64,000 bases of DNA, from the NCBI RefSeq assembly GCF_036240795.1, contig NZ_CP108454.1:1736001-1800000 (forward strand), in the 5' to 3' direction. Each line of letters starts with the position of its first letter. The stretch's first letter is position 1. A program made the translations under genes and the position numbers. The notes beneath the pieces were generated by a model. That model made no database searches. It was not told the DNA's origin and was given only the letters and a program-made list of their open reading frames with translations. Shown one piece after another: positions 8,042 to 15,632 of the stretch. The DNA comes from Streptomyces sp. NBC_01268 (GTDB lineage Bacteria > Actinomycetota > Actinomycetes > Streptomycetales > Streptomycetaceae).

Positions 8042-9187
8042 ATGGCAACAATCGCTCCCTCTCGGTCGGTCCCCACCGCCGCCACCCCCGGCACCCGGTG
8101 GACCTCGGTCCGTCACCTCGGCCCCAACTGGTACGCCGCGGTCATGGGCACCTCCATCGTCGGCACCGCGGGAGCGACCCTCCCGGTGGACGTCCCAGGG
8201 CTGCGGACCGTCTGCACCGCGGTGTGGGCGCTGTCCCTGGTGATGCTGGTGACGCTGCTCGGCGCCCGGACGCTGCACTGGATCCACCACCGCGACCAGG
8301 CCCGCGCCCACCTCCTCGACCCTGCCGTGGCCCCGTTCTACGGCTGCCTGTCGATGGCGCTGCTCGCGGTCGGCGGCGGCGCGCTCGTCGTCGGCAAGGA
8401 CTGGACGGGGCTGACGGCGGCCGTCGCCCTCGACAGCGTGCTGTTCGTCGTCGGCACGGTGATCGGCCTGGCGGCCGCGGCGGGGATCCCCTACCTGATG
8501 GTCGCCCGTCATCGCATCGAGACCGCGTCGCCCGCCTGGCTGCTGCCCGTCGTCGCCCCCATGGTCTCGGCCGCCGTCGGCCCGCTGCTCGTGCCCCACG
8601 TGGCCACCGGGCAGGCCCAGGAGACCCTGCTGCTCCTCTGCTACGCGATGTTCGGCGTCAGCCTGCTGGCCACCCTGGTCATGCTGCCCCTGGTCTTCGG
8701 GCGGCTGGTCACCGGCGGTCCCCTGCCCCTGGCGCTGACCCCCACGCTGTTCCTGGTCCTCGGGCCCCTGGGCCAGTCGACGACCGCCGCGAACAAGTTC
8801 GCCGACGCCGCCCAGGGCGTGCTGCCCGCCTCGTACGCCCACGGCTTCACCGCCTTCGCGGTCCTGTACGGCGTCCCCGTGATGGGCTTCGCGCTGCTGT
8901 GGCTGGTGTTCGCGAGCGCTCTGGTGGCCCGGGCGCGGCGCCAGGGCATGGGCTTCGCGATGACCTTCTGGGCCTTCACCTTCCCCATCGGCACCTGCGT
9001 GACCGGCGCCGAGGGCCTGGCCCAGCACACCGGGCTGGCCCTCTTCCGCTGGCTGGCGGTCGGGCTGTACGTGCTCCTGGTCGCCGCCTGGCTGGTGGCC
9101 GCGACCCACACCCTGCGCGGGCTGTTCAGCGGAGCGCTGCTCGCAGCACCCGGGGCGCCTCGGCCAGTGACGGCCCGTACCAGGTGA
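8042..9187 (+). CDS. TDT family (TehA/Mae1/SLAC1 fold) transporter
   Basis: A 381-residue membrane protein with about ten hydrophobic helices. The opening LGPNWYAAVMGTSIVGTAG is the signature of tellurite-resistance/dicarboxylate transporters, whose members export sulfite, malate or other anions. ATG 8042 lies behind a weak AAGGTCGAG; an alternative in-frame ATG near 8000 would add 14 residues. It is controlled in all likelihood by the divergent LysR gene. LysR control is common for sulfur-related exporters, but the substrate is not determined here. Its last 62 bases overlap the 3' end of the convergent gene at 9126-9848. Confidence 0.8.
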   Translation: MATIAPSRSVPTAATPGTRWTSVRHLGPNWYAAVMGTSIVGTAGATLPVDVPGLRTVCTAVWALSLVMLVTLLGARTLHWIHHRDQARAHLLDPAVAPFYGCLSMALLAVGGGALVVGKDWTGLTAAVALDSVLFVVGTVIGLAAAAGIPYLMVARHRIETASPAWLLPVVAPMVSAAVGPLLVPHVATGQAQETLLLLCYAMFGVSLLATLVMLPLVFGRLVTGGPLPLALTPTLFLVLGPLGQSTTAANKFADAAQGVLPASYAHGFTAFAVLYGVPVMGFALLWLVFASALVARARRQGMGFAMTFWAFTFPIGTCVTGAEGLAQHTGLALFRWLAVGLYVLLVAAWLVAATHTLRGLFSGALLAAPGAPRPVTARTR

Positions 9188-9848
9188 GATGACGCCCGTC
9201 GACGAGCGCGGCGACGGCCCCGGGGAACGCCTCGGGACCGTCCTCGCGGGTGAAGCGGTACGGCTCGTCGGGCAGGACGACCAGCTCGGGCGCCAGGGCG
9301 TTCAGCTCGTCGACCGGAACGCGCGGGTAGCGCTCGGGGTGCCCGGCGCAGAGGTTGCGGACGCCGAGGCGGGCGAGGAGGTCGCCGGCGAAGGTGTCGC
9401 GGCCGAGCACCATCCAGGGGCGCCGCCAGATCGGCACGACGGCGGTGCGGGGCGGCCCGTCCGGGGTCACGGCGGCCCACGCGGCCTCGGCCGCGTCCAG
9501 CCAGCCGGGCCGGGTGCGCACCCCGCAGGCCACGAGGACCCGGTCGAGCTCGGCGAGGGCCTGGTCGAGGGTGCGGATCTCGGTGACGAGGACGTCGAGC
9601 CCGGCGGCGCGCAGGACGTCGAGGTCCTGGGCCCGGTTCTCCTCCTCGTTGGCGATCACCAGGTCGGGGCGCAGGGCGGCGACGGCGGCCGTGTCCGGGT
9701 TCTTGGTGCCGCCGATCCGCACGGCGCCGCCCAGGTCCGCGGGGTGCGTGCACCAGTCGGTGACGCCGGCCAGCGTGCCGGGCGGCGCGGAGACGGCGAC
9801 GGCCTCGGTGAGCGAGGGGACGAGCGAGACCACCCGCGGCCCGCTCAT
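9126..9848 (-). CDS. Cytosolic helical-backbone metal/cofactor receptor (BtuF-like binding protein without signal peptide)
   Basis: A 240-residue protein with the fold of helical-backbone ABC binding proteins: VVSLVPSLTEAV at the start, GGTKNPDTAAVAALRPDLVIANEEEN, and a second lobe with VVPIWRRPWMVLGRDTFAGD. Unlike true BtuF or siderophore receptors it has no signal peptide or lipobox, and no permease or ATPase lies nearby, so it should act in the cytosol. Its ATG overlaps the stop of the upstream XRE-cupin gene as ATGA, implying translational coupling and a shared role. It could sense or carry a corrinoid, haem or metal chelate; the ligand is unknown. Confidence 0.75.
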   Translation of the reverse strand: MSGPRVVSLVPSLTEAVAVSAPPGTLAGVTDWCTHPADLGGAVRIGGTKNPDTAAVAALRPDLVIANEEENRAQDLDVLRAAGLDVLVTEIRTLDQALAELDRVLVACGVRTRPGWLDAAEAAWAAVTPDGPPRTAVVPIWRRPWMVLGRDTFAGDLLARLGVRNLCAGHPERYPRVPVDELNALAPELVVLPDEPYRFTREDGPEAFPGAVAALVDGRHLTWYGPSLAEAPRVLRAALR

Positions 9849-10396
9849 GCCTCCGCGGCCTCGATGTGGTCGGCGACGGAGACGAAGACCAGCCGGGTGC
9901 CGGGAAGGGTGGCACGCCAGCGGTGGCGCACCCCGCCGGAGAGGTAGAGCGTGTCGCCGCGCCCCAGGCGGTAGGCGCGGCCCTCGGCCTCGATCTCGGC
10001 GGCGCCGTCGGCCACGTACAGCAACTCGTCGTTGCGGTGCAGGAATTCGCGGCCCGCGTCCTGCTCGCCGGTGAACTCCAGGGCCTGCAGCTGGTGTCGG
10101 CCGCGGACCAGCGGCCGGACGCCGGGCGGCATCTCCCACAGCTCCTCGTCGGAGCGGACGACGTCCACGGTACGGGCGGCCTCGGCGGCGGCGAGGAGCT
10201 CGGCGGCGGTGGTCTCCAGGGCCACGGCGACCAGCTGGAGCGAGCGGTCGCTGGGGCGGGCCCGCTCGTTCTCGACCTGGCTGAGGAAGGGTACGGACAG
10301 GCCGCTGCGCTGCGCGACGACGGCCAGCGTGAGCTGGAGCGCCCTGCGGCGCCTTTTGACGGCCGCGCCCACGCGCAGCGACTCCTTGTCGTCCAT
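9845..10396 (-). CDS. XRE-family HTH regulator with C-terminal cupin domain
   Basis: A 183-residue two-domain regulator. Residues about 9-65 form an XRE HTH (LTLAVVAQRSGLSVPFLSQVE); residues about 105-178 form a cupin (HRNDELLYVADGAAEIEAEG, RLGRGDTLYLSGGVRHRW). This class senses small molecules through the cupin and often represses its own operon. It is the first gene of a two-gene unit, coupled by a 4-base overlap to the binding-protein gene at 9126-9848. Direct repeats upstream (10423-10458) may be its operator. Confidence 0.88.
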   Translation of the reverse strand: MDDKESLRVGAAVKRRRRALQLTLAVVAQRSGLSVPFLSQVENERARPSDRSLQLVAVALETTAAELLAAAEAARTVDVVRSDEELWEMPPGVRPLVRGRHQLQALEFTGEQDAGREFLHRNDELLYVADGAAEIEAEGRAYRLGRGDTLYLSGGVRHRWRATLPGTRLVFVSVADHIEAAEA

Positions 10397-10422
10397 GTCG
10401 GCCCCCTCCCTCGTGTCTCGTG

Positions 10423-10458
10423 CCTTACGCGTACTGGTCGGTTAACTGAACCTTACGC
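10423..10458 (-). promoter_or_regulatory. Direct repeats upstream of the XRE-cupin gene
   Basis: CCTTACGC occurs at 10423-10430 and again at 10451-10458, 28 bases apart, flanking an imperfect GGTT/AACC inverted repeat. The copies lie 27 to 62 bases upstream of the regulator start, consistent with an autoregulatory promoter region. Confidence 0.35.
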
Positions 10459-10486
10459 AGCTTTGGGCCGGGGTTTCGCGTCGTGG

Positions 10487-10532
10487 CGAAAAGGGGTGGT
10501 CGCCGAACACACTCGGCGACCACCCCTTTTCG
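10487..10532. terminator. Terminator, 20-base perfect inverted repeat
   Basis: Arms 10487-10506 and 10513-10532 pair perfectly around the loop ACACAC. A-rich and T-rich ends (AAAA and TTTT) border the GC core on both sides, so it can work in either direction. It closes the leftward proV-proWX operon, whose last gene ends at 10554. Confidence 0.85.
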
Positions 10533-10553
10533 GACAGGAGTCGTTTCGGCGGG

Positions 10554-12362
10554 TTACTGCGGCGCGAGCCGCTGCGCGACACCCGGGTTCCGGTCGAGCC
10601 AGGTGCGCACGGCCTCCTGCTCCTTGCCCTTGCCGGTCTCCTGGATGACGGCCTCCAGGCCGGTGAGCTCCTTCTCGCTCAGCTTGAAGTTCTTCAGCCA
10701 GGCGGCGACCTCGGGGTTCTCCGCGCCGAAGCCCTTGCGGGCCAGGGTGTGGACGCCGTCACCCTTGCCCCAGGCACCCTGGGGGTCCTCGAGCTTCTTG
10801 AGGTCGTAGGTGGAGTAGGCCCAGTGCGGCGACCAGAGGGTGACCGCGATCGGCTCCTTCTTGGCGTACGCGCGCTTGAGTTCGGCCAGCATGCCGGACG
10901 TCGAGCCGTCGACGACCTTGTACTCGCCCTCCAGGCCGTACTGCTTGAGCACCTTGTCGTTGAGGATGCCCATCATTCCGGCGCTCGGCTCGATGCCGAC
11001 GATCCGGCCCTTGAACCGGTCGCCCTTGCCCTTGAGATCGGCGAGGGAGTTCACGTCCTTCATGTACGACGGGACGGTGAGCTCCAGGGAGGTGGGGCCG
11101 TACCAGGAGCCGAGGTCCTCCAGCTTGTCGTGGTACTTCGCCCAGTACTGGGAGTGGGTCACGGGCAGCCAGGCGTCGGTCTGGAAGTCGATCTGGCCGC
11201 CGGCGAGGCCGGTGTAGAGCGCGCCGGCCTCCAGCTGCTTGGTGTCGACCTCGTAGCCGCGCCGCTCCAGGAGCTCCTTCCAGAGGAAGGTGGAGGCGAT
11301 GCCCTCGTCCCACGGGATGTAGCCGAGGCTGATCTTCTTGCCGTGGCCGGTGTTCGCCCCGGACGCGGTGGTGGAGGAGGCGCCGCCGGAGCCGAGGAAG
11401 CCCATGCCGCCGGCGACGAGCGCGAGGACGACGACGCCGACGAGGGCGGTGACGGGCTGCGGGCGGTGGTCCCAGAGGCGGGCCCCGGCGCGGGCGGCGC
11501 TCGCGGCGCGGGCCTTGGCGAGGGCGCGGCGGCCCAGCGGGGAGACCTGGCGGCCCAGCGCGCCGGTCATCCGGTCGAGGTACATGGCCAGGATGACGAT
11601 GGAGATGCCGGCCTCGAAGCCGAGACCGATGTCGACGTTGCCGATGGCCCGGTAGACGGCGCCGCCGAGCCCGCCGCCGCCGACCATGCCGGCGATGACG
11701 ACCATGGACAGGCCGAGCATGATGACCTGGTTGACGCCGGCCATGATCGTGGGCAGCGCGAGCGGCAGCTGGACCCGCAGCAGCGTGTTGCGGGGGGTGG
11801 TGCCGAAGGCCTCGGCCGCCTCGACGAGCTCGCCGTCGACCTGGCGGATGCCGAGCTCGGTCATGCGGACGCCGGGCGGCAGCGCGAAGACGATGGTGGC
11901 GATGATGCCGGGGACGACGCCGACGCCGAAGAAGATGATGCCGGGGATGAGGTAGACCATCGCCGGCATGGTCTGCATGAAGTCCAGGACCGGACGCAGC
12001 ACGGCGCTGACGGTCTTGGAGCGGGCCGCCCAGATGCCGAGCGGCACGGCGATCACGAGCGTGACGAGGGTGGCGACGAGCACCAGCGAGAGGGTCGACA
12101 TGGCGTCGTCCCACAGCTCGATGGAGTCGACGAGGGCGAAGCCCGCGAAGGCGAGGGCGCCCGCGGTCAGCCCGCGCAGCCACCAGGCGACGATCGCGAG
12201 GATGCCCGCGAAGAGCAGCGGCTGGGGGGCCGAGAGGACGGCGTCGATGCCGTCGTAGAGACCGGTGACGACGGTGGTGACGGCGTCGAAGAGCCAGGAC
12301 AGCTGGGCCTGGAGCCAGTCGACGGTGCTGTCGACCCACTCGCCGAGGGGGAGCCTAGGCAT
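10554..12362 (-). CDS. proWX: Glycine betaine/proline ABC transporter permease fused to substrate-binding domain (ProW-ProX)
   Basis: A 602-residue fusion. Residues about 45-300 are a ProW-type permease with the EAA loop (LVEAAEAFGTTPRNTLLRVQLP). A further membrane helix near 325 (VVVLALVAGGMGFLG) leads into an external substrate-binding domain from about residue 345. Trp and Tyr residues of the betaine cage are visible in IPWDEGIAST, DAWLPVTHSQYW and WSPHWAYSTY. Such fusions tether the receptor to the pore, as in OpuA-type systems, and import compatible solutes under osmotic stress. The ATG overlaps the proV stop by 8 bases, so the two are co-translated. A strong terminator follows at 10487-10532. 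Confidence 0.92.
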   Translation of the reverse strand: MPRLPLGEWVDSTVDWLQAQLSWLFDAVTTVVTGLYDGIDAVLSAPQPLLFAGILAIVAWWLRGLTAGALAFAGFALVDSIELWDDAMSTLSLVLVATLVTLVIAVPLGIWAARSKTVSAVLRPVLDFMQTMPAMVYLIPGIIFFGVGVVPGIIATIVFALPPGVRMTELGIRQVDGELVEAAEAFGTTPRNTLLRVQLPLALPTIMAGVNQVIMLGLSMVVIAGMVGGGGLGGAVYRAIGNVDIGLGFEAGISIVILAMYLDRMTGALGRQVSPLGRRALAKARAASAARAGARLWDHRPQPVTALVGVVVLALVAGGMGFLGSGGASSTTASGANTGHGKKISLGYIPWDEGIASTFLWKELLERRGYEVDTKQLEAGALYTGLAGGQIDFQTDAWLPVTHSQYWAKYHDKLEDLGSWYGPTSLELTVPSYMKDVNSLADLKGKGDRFKGRIVGIEPSAGMMGILNDKVLKQYGLEGEYKVVDGSTSGMLAELKRAYAKKEPIAVTLWSPHWAYSTYDLKKLEDPQGAWGKGDGVHTLARKGFGAENPEVAAWLKNFKLSEKELTGLEAVIQETGKGKEQEAVRTWLDRNPGVAQRLAPQ

Positions 12363-13419
12363 GGGCGGTCACCTCCTGACCGGTGAGGCTTCCCATGGCG
12401 GCGAGGAGCCGTTCCTGCCGTACGACTCCGAGGGCGTGGCCCTCGGCGTCCTCGACGACCACGGGGTGCGGGGCCAGCGCGGAGACGGCGCACAGGTCGG
12501 CGAGGAGCGTGTCGGGCGTCACGGCGCGGCAGGAGCAGTCGGCCGGGCAGTCGCCGGGGGCGAGGACGCCGTCGGTCATGACGGCGGAGGCGGTGAGCAC
12601 CCGGGTGCGGTCGACGTCCTGGATGAAGGAGGCGACGTAGTCGTCGGAGGGGCGGACCAGGATGTCCTCGGCGGTGCCGAGCTGGACGATCCGGCCGTCG
12701 CGCATGACGGCGATGCGATCGCCGAGGCGCATGGCCTCGTTGAGGTCGTGGGTGATGAAGACGATGGTCTTCTTCAGCTTCTGCTGGAGCACGAGCAGCT
12801 GGTCCTGCATGTCGCGGCGGATCAGCGGGTCGAGCGCGCTGAACGACTCGTCCATGAGCAGCAGGTCGGCGTCGGTCGCGAGGGCGCGGGCCAGGCCGAC
12901 GCGCTGCTGCATGCCGCCGGAGAGCTCGTCGGGCCAGGAGGTCTCCCAGCCGCCGAGCCCGCACAGTTCGAGGGCCTCGGCGGCGCGCTTCTCGCGCTCG
13001 GCGCGCGCGACGCCCTGGACCTCCAGGCCGTAGGCGGCGTTCTCGAGGACGCTGCGGTGCGGGAAGAGCGCGAAGTGCTGGAAGACCATGCTGATCTTCC
13101 TGGAGCGGACGGCGCGCAGCTCCCGGGGGGACAGCGCCGTCAGGTCGGCACCGTCGTACAGGACGCGGCCCGCGGTGGGTTCGAGCAGGCCGTTGAGCAT
13201 GCGGAGGAGGGTGGACTTGCCCGACCCCGAAAGACCCATGACCACGAAGATCTGACCGGGTTCGACGACGAAGGAGGCGTCGACGACGGCAGCTGTGGTC
13301 CCGTCGGCACGCAGGGCCTCGCGGTCGGCGGCGCCCTCCGCGGCGGCCAGCTTGCGGACGGCTTCATCGGGTCGTCTGCCGAACACCTTGTACAGGTGGT
13401 CGGCTTGGAGCCTGGACAC
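12355..13419 (-). CDS. proV: Glycine betaine/proline ABC transporter ATP-binding protein
   Basis: A 354-residue ATPase of the ProV/OpuAA type: Walker A GLSGSGKST, signature LSGGMQQR, Walker B LLLMDESFSALD and H-loop FITHD. The N-terminal extension DHLYKVFGRRPDEAVRKL is characteristic of ProV. The C-terminal part (from about residue 270) is a CBS-like region, the osmosensing module in OpuA systems, and contains the unusual cysteine pair in CPADCSC. GTG 13419 is preferred because GAGG lies just upstream and ProV homology starts there; the frame stays open upstream without homology. A conditional terminator hairpin sits 22 bases before the start (13441-13508). Confidence 0.92.
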   Translation of the reverse strand: MSRLQADHLYKVFGRRPDEAVRKLAAAEGAADREALRADGTTAAVVDASFVVEPGQIFVVMGLSGSGKSTLLRMLNGLLEPTAGRVLYDGADLTALSPRELRAVRSRKISMVFQHFALFPHRSVLENAAYGLEVQGVARAEREKRAAEALELCGLGGWETSWPDELSGGMQQRVGLARALATDADLLLMDESFSALDPLIRRDMQDQLLVLQQKLKKTIVFITHDLNEAMRLGDRIAVMRDGRIVQLGTAEDILVRPSDDYVASFIQDVDRTRVLTASAVMTDGVLAPGDCPADCSCRAVTPDTLLADLCAVSALAPHPVVVEDAEGHALGVVRQERLLAAMGSLTGQEVTAHA

Positions 13420-13440
13420 ATACACCTCACGGGTAGCAAC

Positions 13441-13508
13441 GAAAAACGGCCCGCCACCCCCGCAGCAGCCGGGCCGTGGAGCGGGGCGGGTTCTGTCCGC
13501 TCGGCCCG
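13441..13508 (-). promoter_or_regulatory. Terminator/antiterminator pair in the proV leader (candidate riboswitch or attenuator)
   Basis: Read on the minus strand, ACGGCCCG (13477-13470) pairs with CGGGCCGT (13453-13446) and is followed by a run of U (13446-13442), a classic intrinsic terminator ending 22 bases before the proV start. The 5' arm of that hairpin can instead pair upstream: CGGGCCGAGCGG (13508-13497) with CCGCTCCACGGCCCG (13484-13470), giving 12 base pairs with a 3-base bulge. The two structures are mutually exclusive. Further upstream the leader holds a CGCC-GCAA-GGCG hairpin and other GC-rich stems that could form a sensor. No known riboswitch class was recognised. Confidence 0.65.
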
Positions 13509-13603
13509 TCGCGTACGGCATCCGTCGCCTTGCGGCGTCGCATCCCGCACCGGGTCCGCTCCGGGCTCGCGCCTGCCCCGGCCTTCGGGGGGCAAACGCA
13601 AAG

Positions 13604-13617
13604 GTGACGGGGGTCAC
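13604..13617. promoter_or_regulatory. Crp-like palindrome
   Basis: GTGAC-GGGG-GTCAC is a perfect 5-base inverted repeat, fitting the GTG-N6-GNCAC pattern described for Streptomyces Crp. It lies between the divergent proV (185 bases upstream of its start) and the exonuclease gene (87 bases upstream). A similar, longer palindrome occurs at 47640-47661. Confidence 0.4.
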
Positions 13618-13703
13618 GCCGGGGTCCTGGAACCAGAGCACGGGGATGCCTGGGGCGGGGGCGGCGCCGGGGCGTTGTCGGTGGGGTGCGGCATGATCGG
13701 GGG

Positions 13704-14630
13704 GTGACGCGACGCCTGATGCTCCTCGACACCGCCAGCCTCTACTTCCGCGCGTACTTCGGCGTGCCGGACTCGGTCCGCGCGCCCGACGGGACGCCGG
13801 TCAACGCCGTGCGGGGGCTGCTCGACTTCATCACCCGGCTCGTCCAGGACCACCACCCGGACGACCTGGTGGCCTGCTGGGACGAGGACTGGCGGCCGCA
13901 GTGGCGGGTGGACCTCATCCCCTCCTACAAGGCGCACCGGGTGGCCGAGGTGACGGAGTCGGGGCCGGACGAGGAGGAGATCCCGGACACGCTGTCGCCG
14001 CAGGTCCCGGTGATCGAGGAGGTGCTCGCGGCGCTGGGCATCGCCCGGGTGGGCGCCGAGGGCTTCGAGGCCGACGACGTGATCGGCACGCTGACCGCGC
14101 GGGCCGAGGGCCCGGTGGACATCGTCACGGGCGACCGGGACCTGTTCCAGCTGGTCGACGACGGGCGCGGGGTGCGGGTCCTGTATCCGCGGAAGGGCGT
14201 CGGCGACTGCGACCTGGTGGACGACGAGCTGATCCTGACGAAGTACGGGGTGCGGGCCGGCCAGTACGCGGACTTCGCGGCGCTGCGCGGGGACGCGAGC
14301 GACGGACTGCCCGGAGTGAAGGGCATCGGCGAGAAGACGGCGGCGCAGCTGATCACGGAGTACGGCGACCTGGCGGGCGTCCGGGCGGCGGCGGCCGACC
14401 GGACCTCGAAGCTGACACCGGCGAAGCGGCGCGGCATCGTGGAGGCGGCGGAGTACCTGGACGTGGCGCCGACGGTGGTCCGGGTCGCGCAGGACGCCCC
14501 GCTGCCGGACTTCTCCCCCGCGCTGCCGTCCGCGCCGCGGGACCCGGCCGCGCTGGCCGCGCTGGTGGAGCGGTGGGGGCTGGGCGGGGCGGTGGGACGC
14601 CTGCTGCCGGTCCTGGCGGCGGGGCGCTGA
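13704..14630 (+). CDS. 5'-3' exonuclease (flap/FEN-like nuclease)
   Basis: A 308-residue protein resembling the free-standing 5'-3' exonuclease domain of DNA polymerase I. Visible are LMLLDTASLYFRAYFG, the DEDWRPQWR helix, the acidic metal ligands in FEADDVIGTL and VDIVTGDRDLFQLV, and the helix-hairpin-helix GLPGVKGIGEKTAAQLI. It would trim 5' flaps or RNA primers. The start is uncertain: GTG 13704 is used, but GTG 13686 and ATG 13719 are in frame and the best purine stretch (GGGGGG) sits immediately before 13704. It diverges from proV. Confidence 0.88.
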   Translation: MTRRLMLLDTASLYFRAYFGVPDSVRAPDGTPVNAVRGLLDFITRLVQDHHPDDLVACWDEDWRPQWRVDLIPSYKAHRVAEVTESGPDEEEIPDTLSPQVPVIEEVLAALGIARVGAEGFEADDVIGTLTARAEGPVDIVTGDRDLFQLVDDGRGVRVLYPRKGVGDCDLVDDELILTKYGVRAGQYADFAALRGDASDGLPGVKGIGEKTAAQLITEYGDLAGVRAAAADRTSKLTPAKRRGIVEAAEYLDVAPTVVRVAQDAPLPDFSPALPSAPRDPAALAALVERWGLGGAVGRLLPVLAAGR

Positions 14631-14665
14631 CGAAAGCCCCCTGGAGCGGGTCCGACCGGGGTGCT

Positions 14666-14685
14666 AACTTAGGCAAACCTAAGTT
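14666..14685 (+). promoter_or_regulatory. Iron box (DmdR/DtxR-type operator)
   Basis: AACTTAGG-CAAA-CCTAAGTT is a perfect 8-base inverted repeat containing the TTAGG/CCTAA halves of the actinobacterial iron box. It ends 26 bases before the siderophore-interacting protein start, so iron-loaded DmdR would repress that gene. Confidence 0.85.
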
Positions 14686-14711
14686 TTTGGATCGGGAACG
14701 GGGAGACCGTC

Positions 14712-15548
14712 GTGGCAGAACAGCCCGCACGCAAGGCACCGAAGGCCCACGAGGCCCAGGTGGTGCGCACCGAGCGGATCACCCCGCACATGGTGCGCCT
14801 GGTCCTCGGAGGCCCGGGGCTCGCCGCGTTCGAGCTCGGTGAGTACACCGACCACTATGTGAAGCTGCTCTTCGCACCGGAGGGCGTGAGCTACCCCGAG
14901 CCGTTCGACATGGAGCGGATCCGCGCGGAGTTCCCGCGCGAGCAGTGGCCGACGACGCGGACCTACACGGTACGGGCCTGGGACCCGGTGCAGCGCGAGC
15001 TCACCGTCGACTTCGTGGTCCACGGCGACGAGGGCCTGGCGGGCCCGTGGGCGGCGCGGGCGCAGACCGGCGACACGGTGCGCCTGCTCGGCCCCGGCGG
15101 CGGCTACGCTCCGGACGAGGCCGCCGACTGGCACCTGCTCGTCGGTGACGAGAGCGCCCTGCCGGCCGTGGCGGTGGCCCTGGAGCGGCTGCCCGAGGGC
15201 GCCGTGGTGCACGCCTTCCTGGAGGTCTCGGACGCCTCGGAGGAGCAGAAGTTCACGACCGCGGCGGGTGTCGAGGTCACCTGGCTGCACCGTGGCGAGC
15301 GCCCCACGGGCGAGGCCCTGCTGGCGGCCGTCCGCGGCCTCGACTTCCCGGCCGGCGACGTCCACGCCTTCGTGCACGGCGAGGCCGGCTTCGTGAAGGA
15401 CCTGCGCCGCCACCTCCGCATGGACCGCGCGGTCCCGCGCGAGCGCCTCTCCATCTCGGGCTACTGGCGCATGGGCAAGACGGACGAGGCCTGGCGCGCG
15501 ATCAAGCGCGACTGGAACGACCAGGTGGAGCGCGAGCAGGAAGACTGA
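14712..15548 (+). CDS. Siderophore-interacting protein (FAD-dependent ferric-siderophore reductase)
   Basis: A 278-residue cytosolic flavoprotein of the ViuB/SIP family. The FAD-binding motif RTYTVRAWD (about residue 78) and the segment VVHGDEGLAGPWA are family hallmarks; the C-terminus keeps the pyridine-nucleotide-type domain with HGEAGFVKDLRRHL and the SGYWRMGKTDEAWR ending. These enzymes release iron from imported siderophores by reduction. GTG 14712 follows GGGAGA. The iron box at 14666-14685 argues strongly for derepression under iron limitation. No siderophore synthesis or uptake genes lie next to it. Confidence 0.92.
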   Translation: MAEQPARKAPKAHEAQVVRTERITPHMVRLVLGGPGLAAFELGEYTDHYVKLLFAPEGVSYPEPFDMERIRAEFPREQWPTTRTYTVRAWDPVQRELTVDFVVHGDEGLAGPWAARAQTGDTVRLLGPGGGYAPDEAADWHLLVGDESALPAVAVALERLPEGAVVHAFLEVSDASEEQKFTTAAGVEVTWLHRGERPTGEALLAAVRGLDFPAGDVHAFVHGEAGFVKDLRRHLRMDRAVPRERLSISGYWRMGKTDEAWRAIKRDWNDQVEREQED

Positions 15549-15563
15549 CGCGCACCGGATGAC

Positions 15564-15608
15564 CACGCCGAAGGGGCGGGAGCCGAGAGCTCCCGCCCCT
15601 TCGGCGTG
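15564..15608. terminator. Terminator, 20-base perfect stem
   Basis: Arms 15564-15583 and 15589-15608 pair perfectly around loop CGAGA. It lies between the convergent siderophore-interacting protein and MerR genes and probably ends both transcripts. Confidence 0.85.
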
Positions 15609-15632
15609 CCGCGGCACCCCCGGGCTCCGCGC

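Noticed and set aside
8042..9187. Tellurite resistance determinant (TehA)
   Set aside because: The fold is shared, but no tehB or tellurite genes are nearby; family members move several different anions, so no specific name was given.
13441..13600. Glycine riboswitch in the proV leader because of a GGACAGA element and a CCGAAGG
   Set aside because: The paired GGAGAG/CUCUCAGG context and the tandem aptamer layout are missing, and the downstream genes are not glycine genes. The c-di-AMP (ydaO) core sequences were also not found. The conditional terminator itself is kept as a finding.
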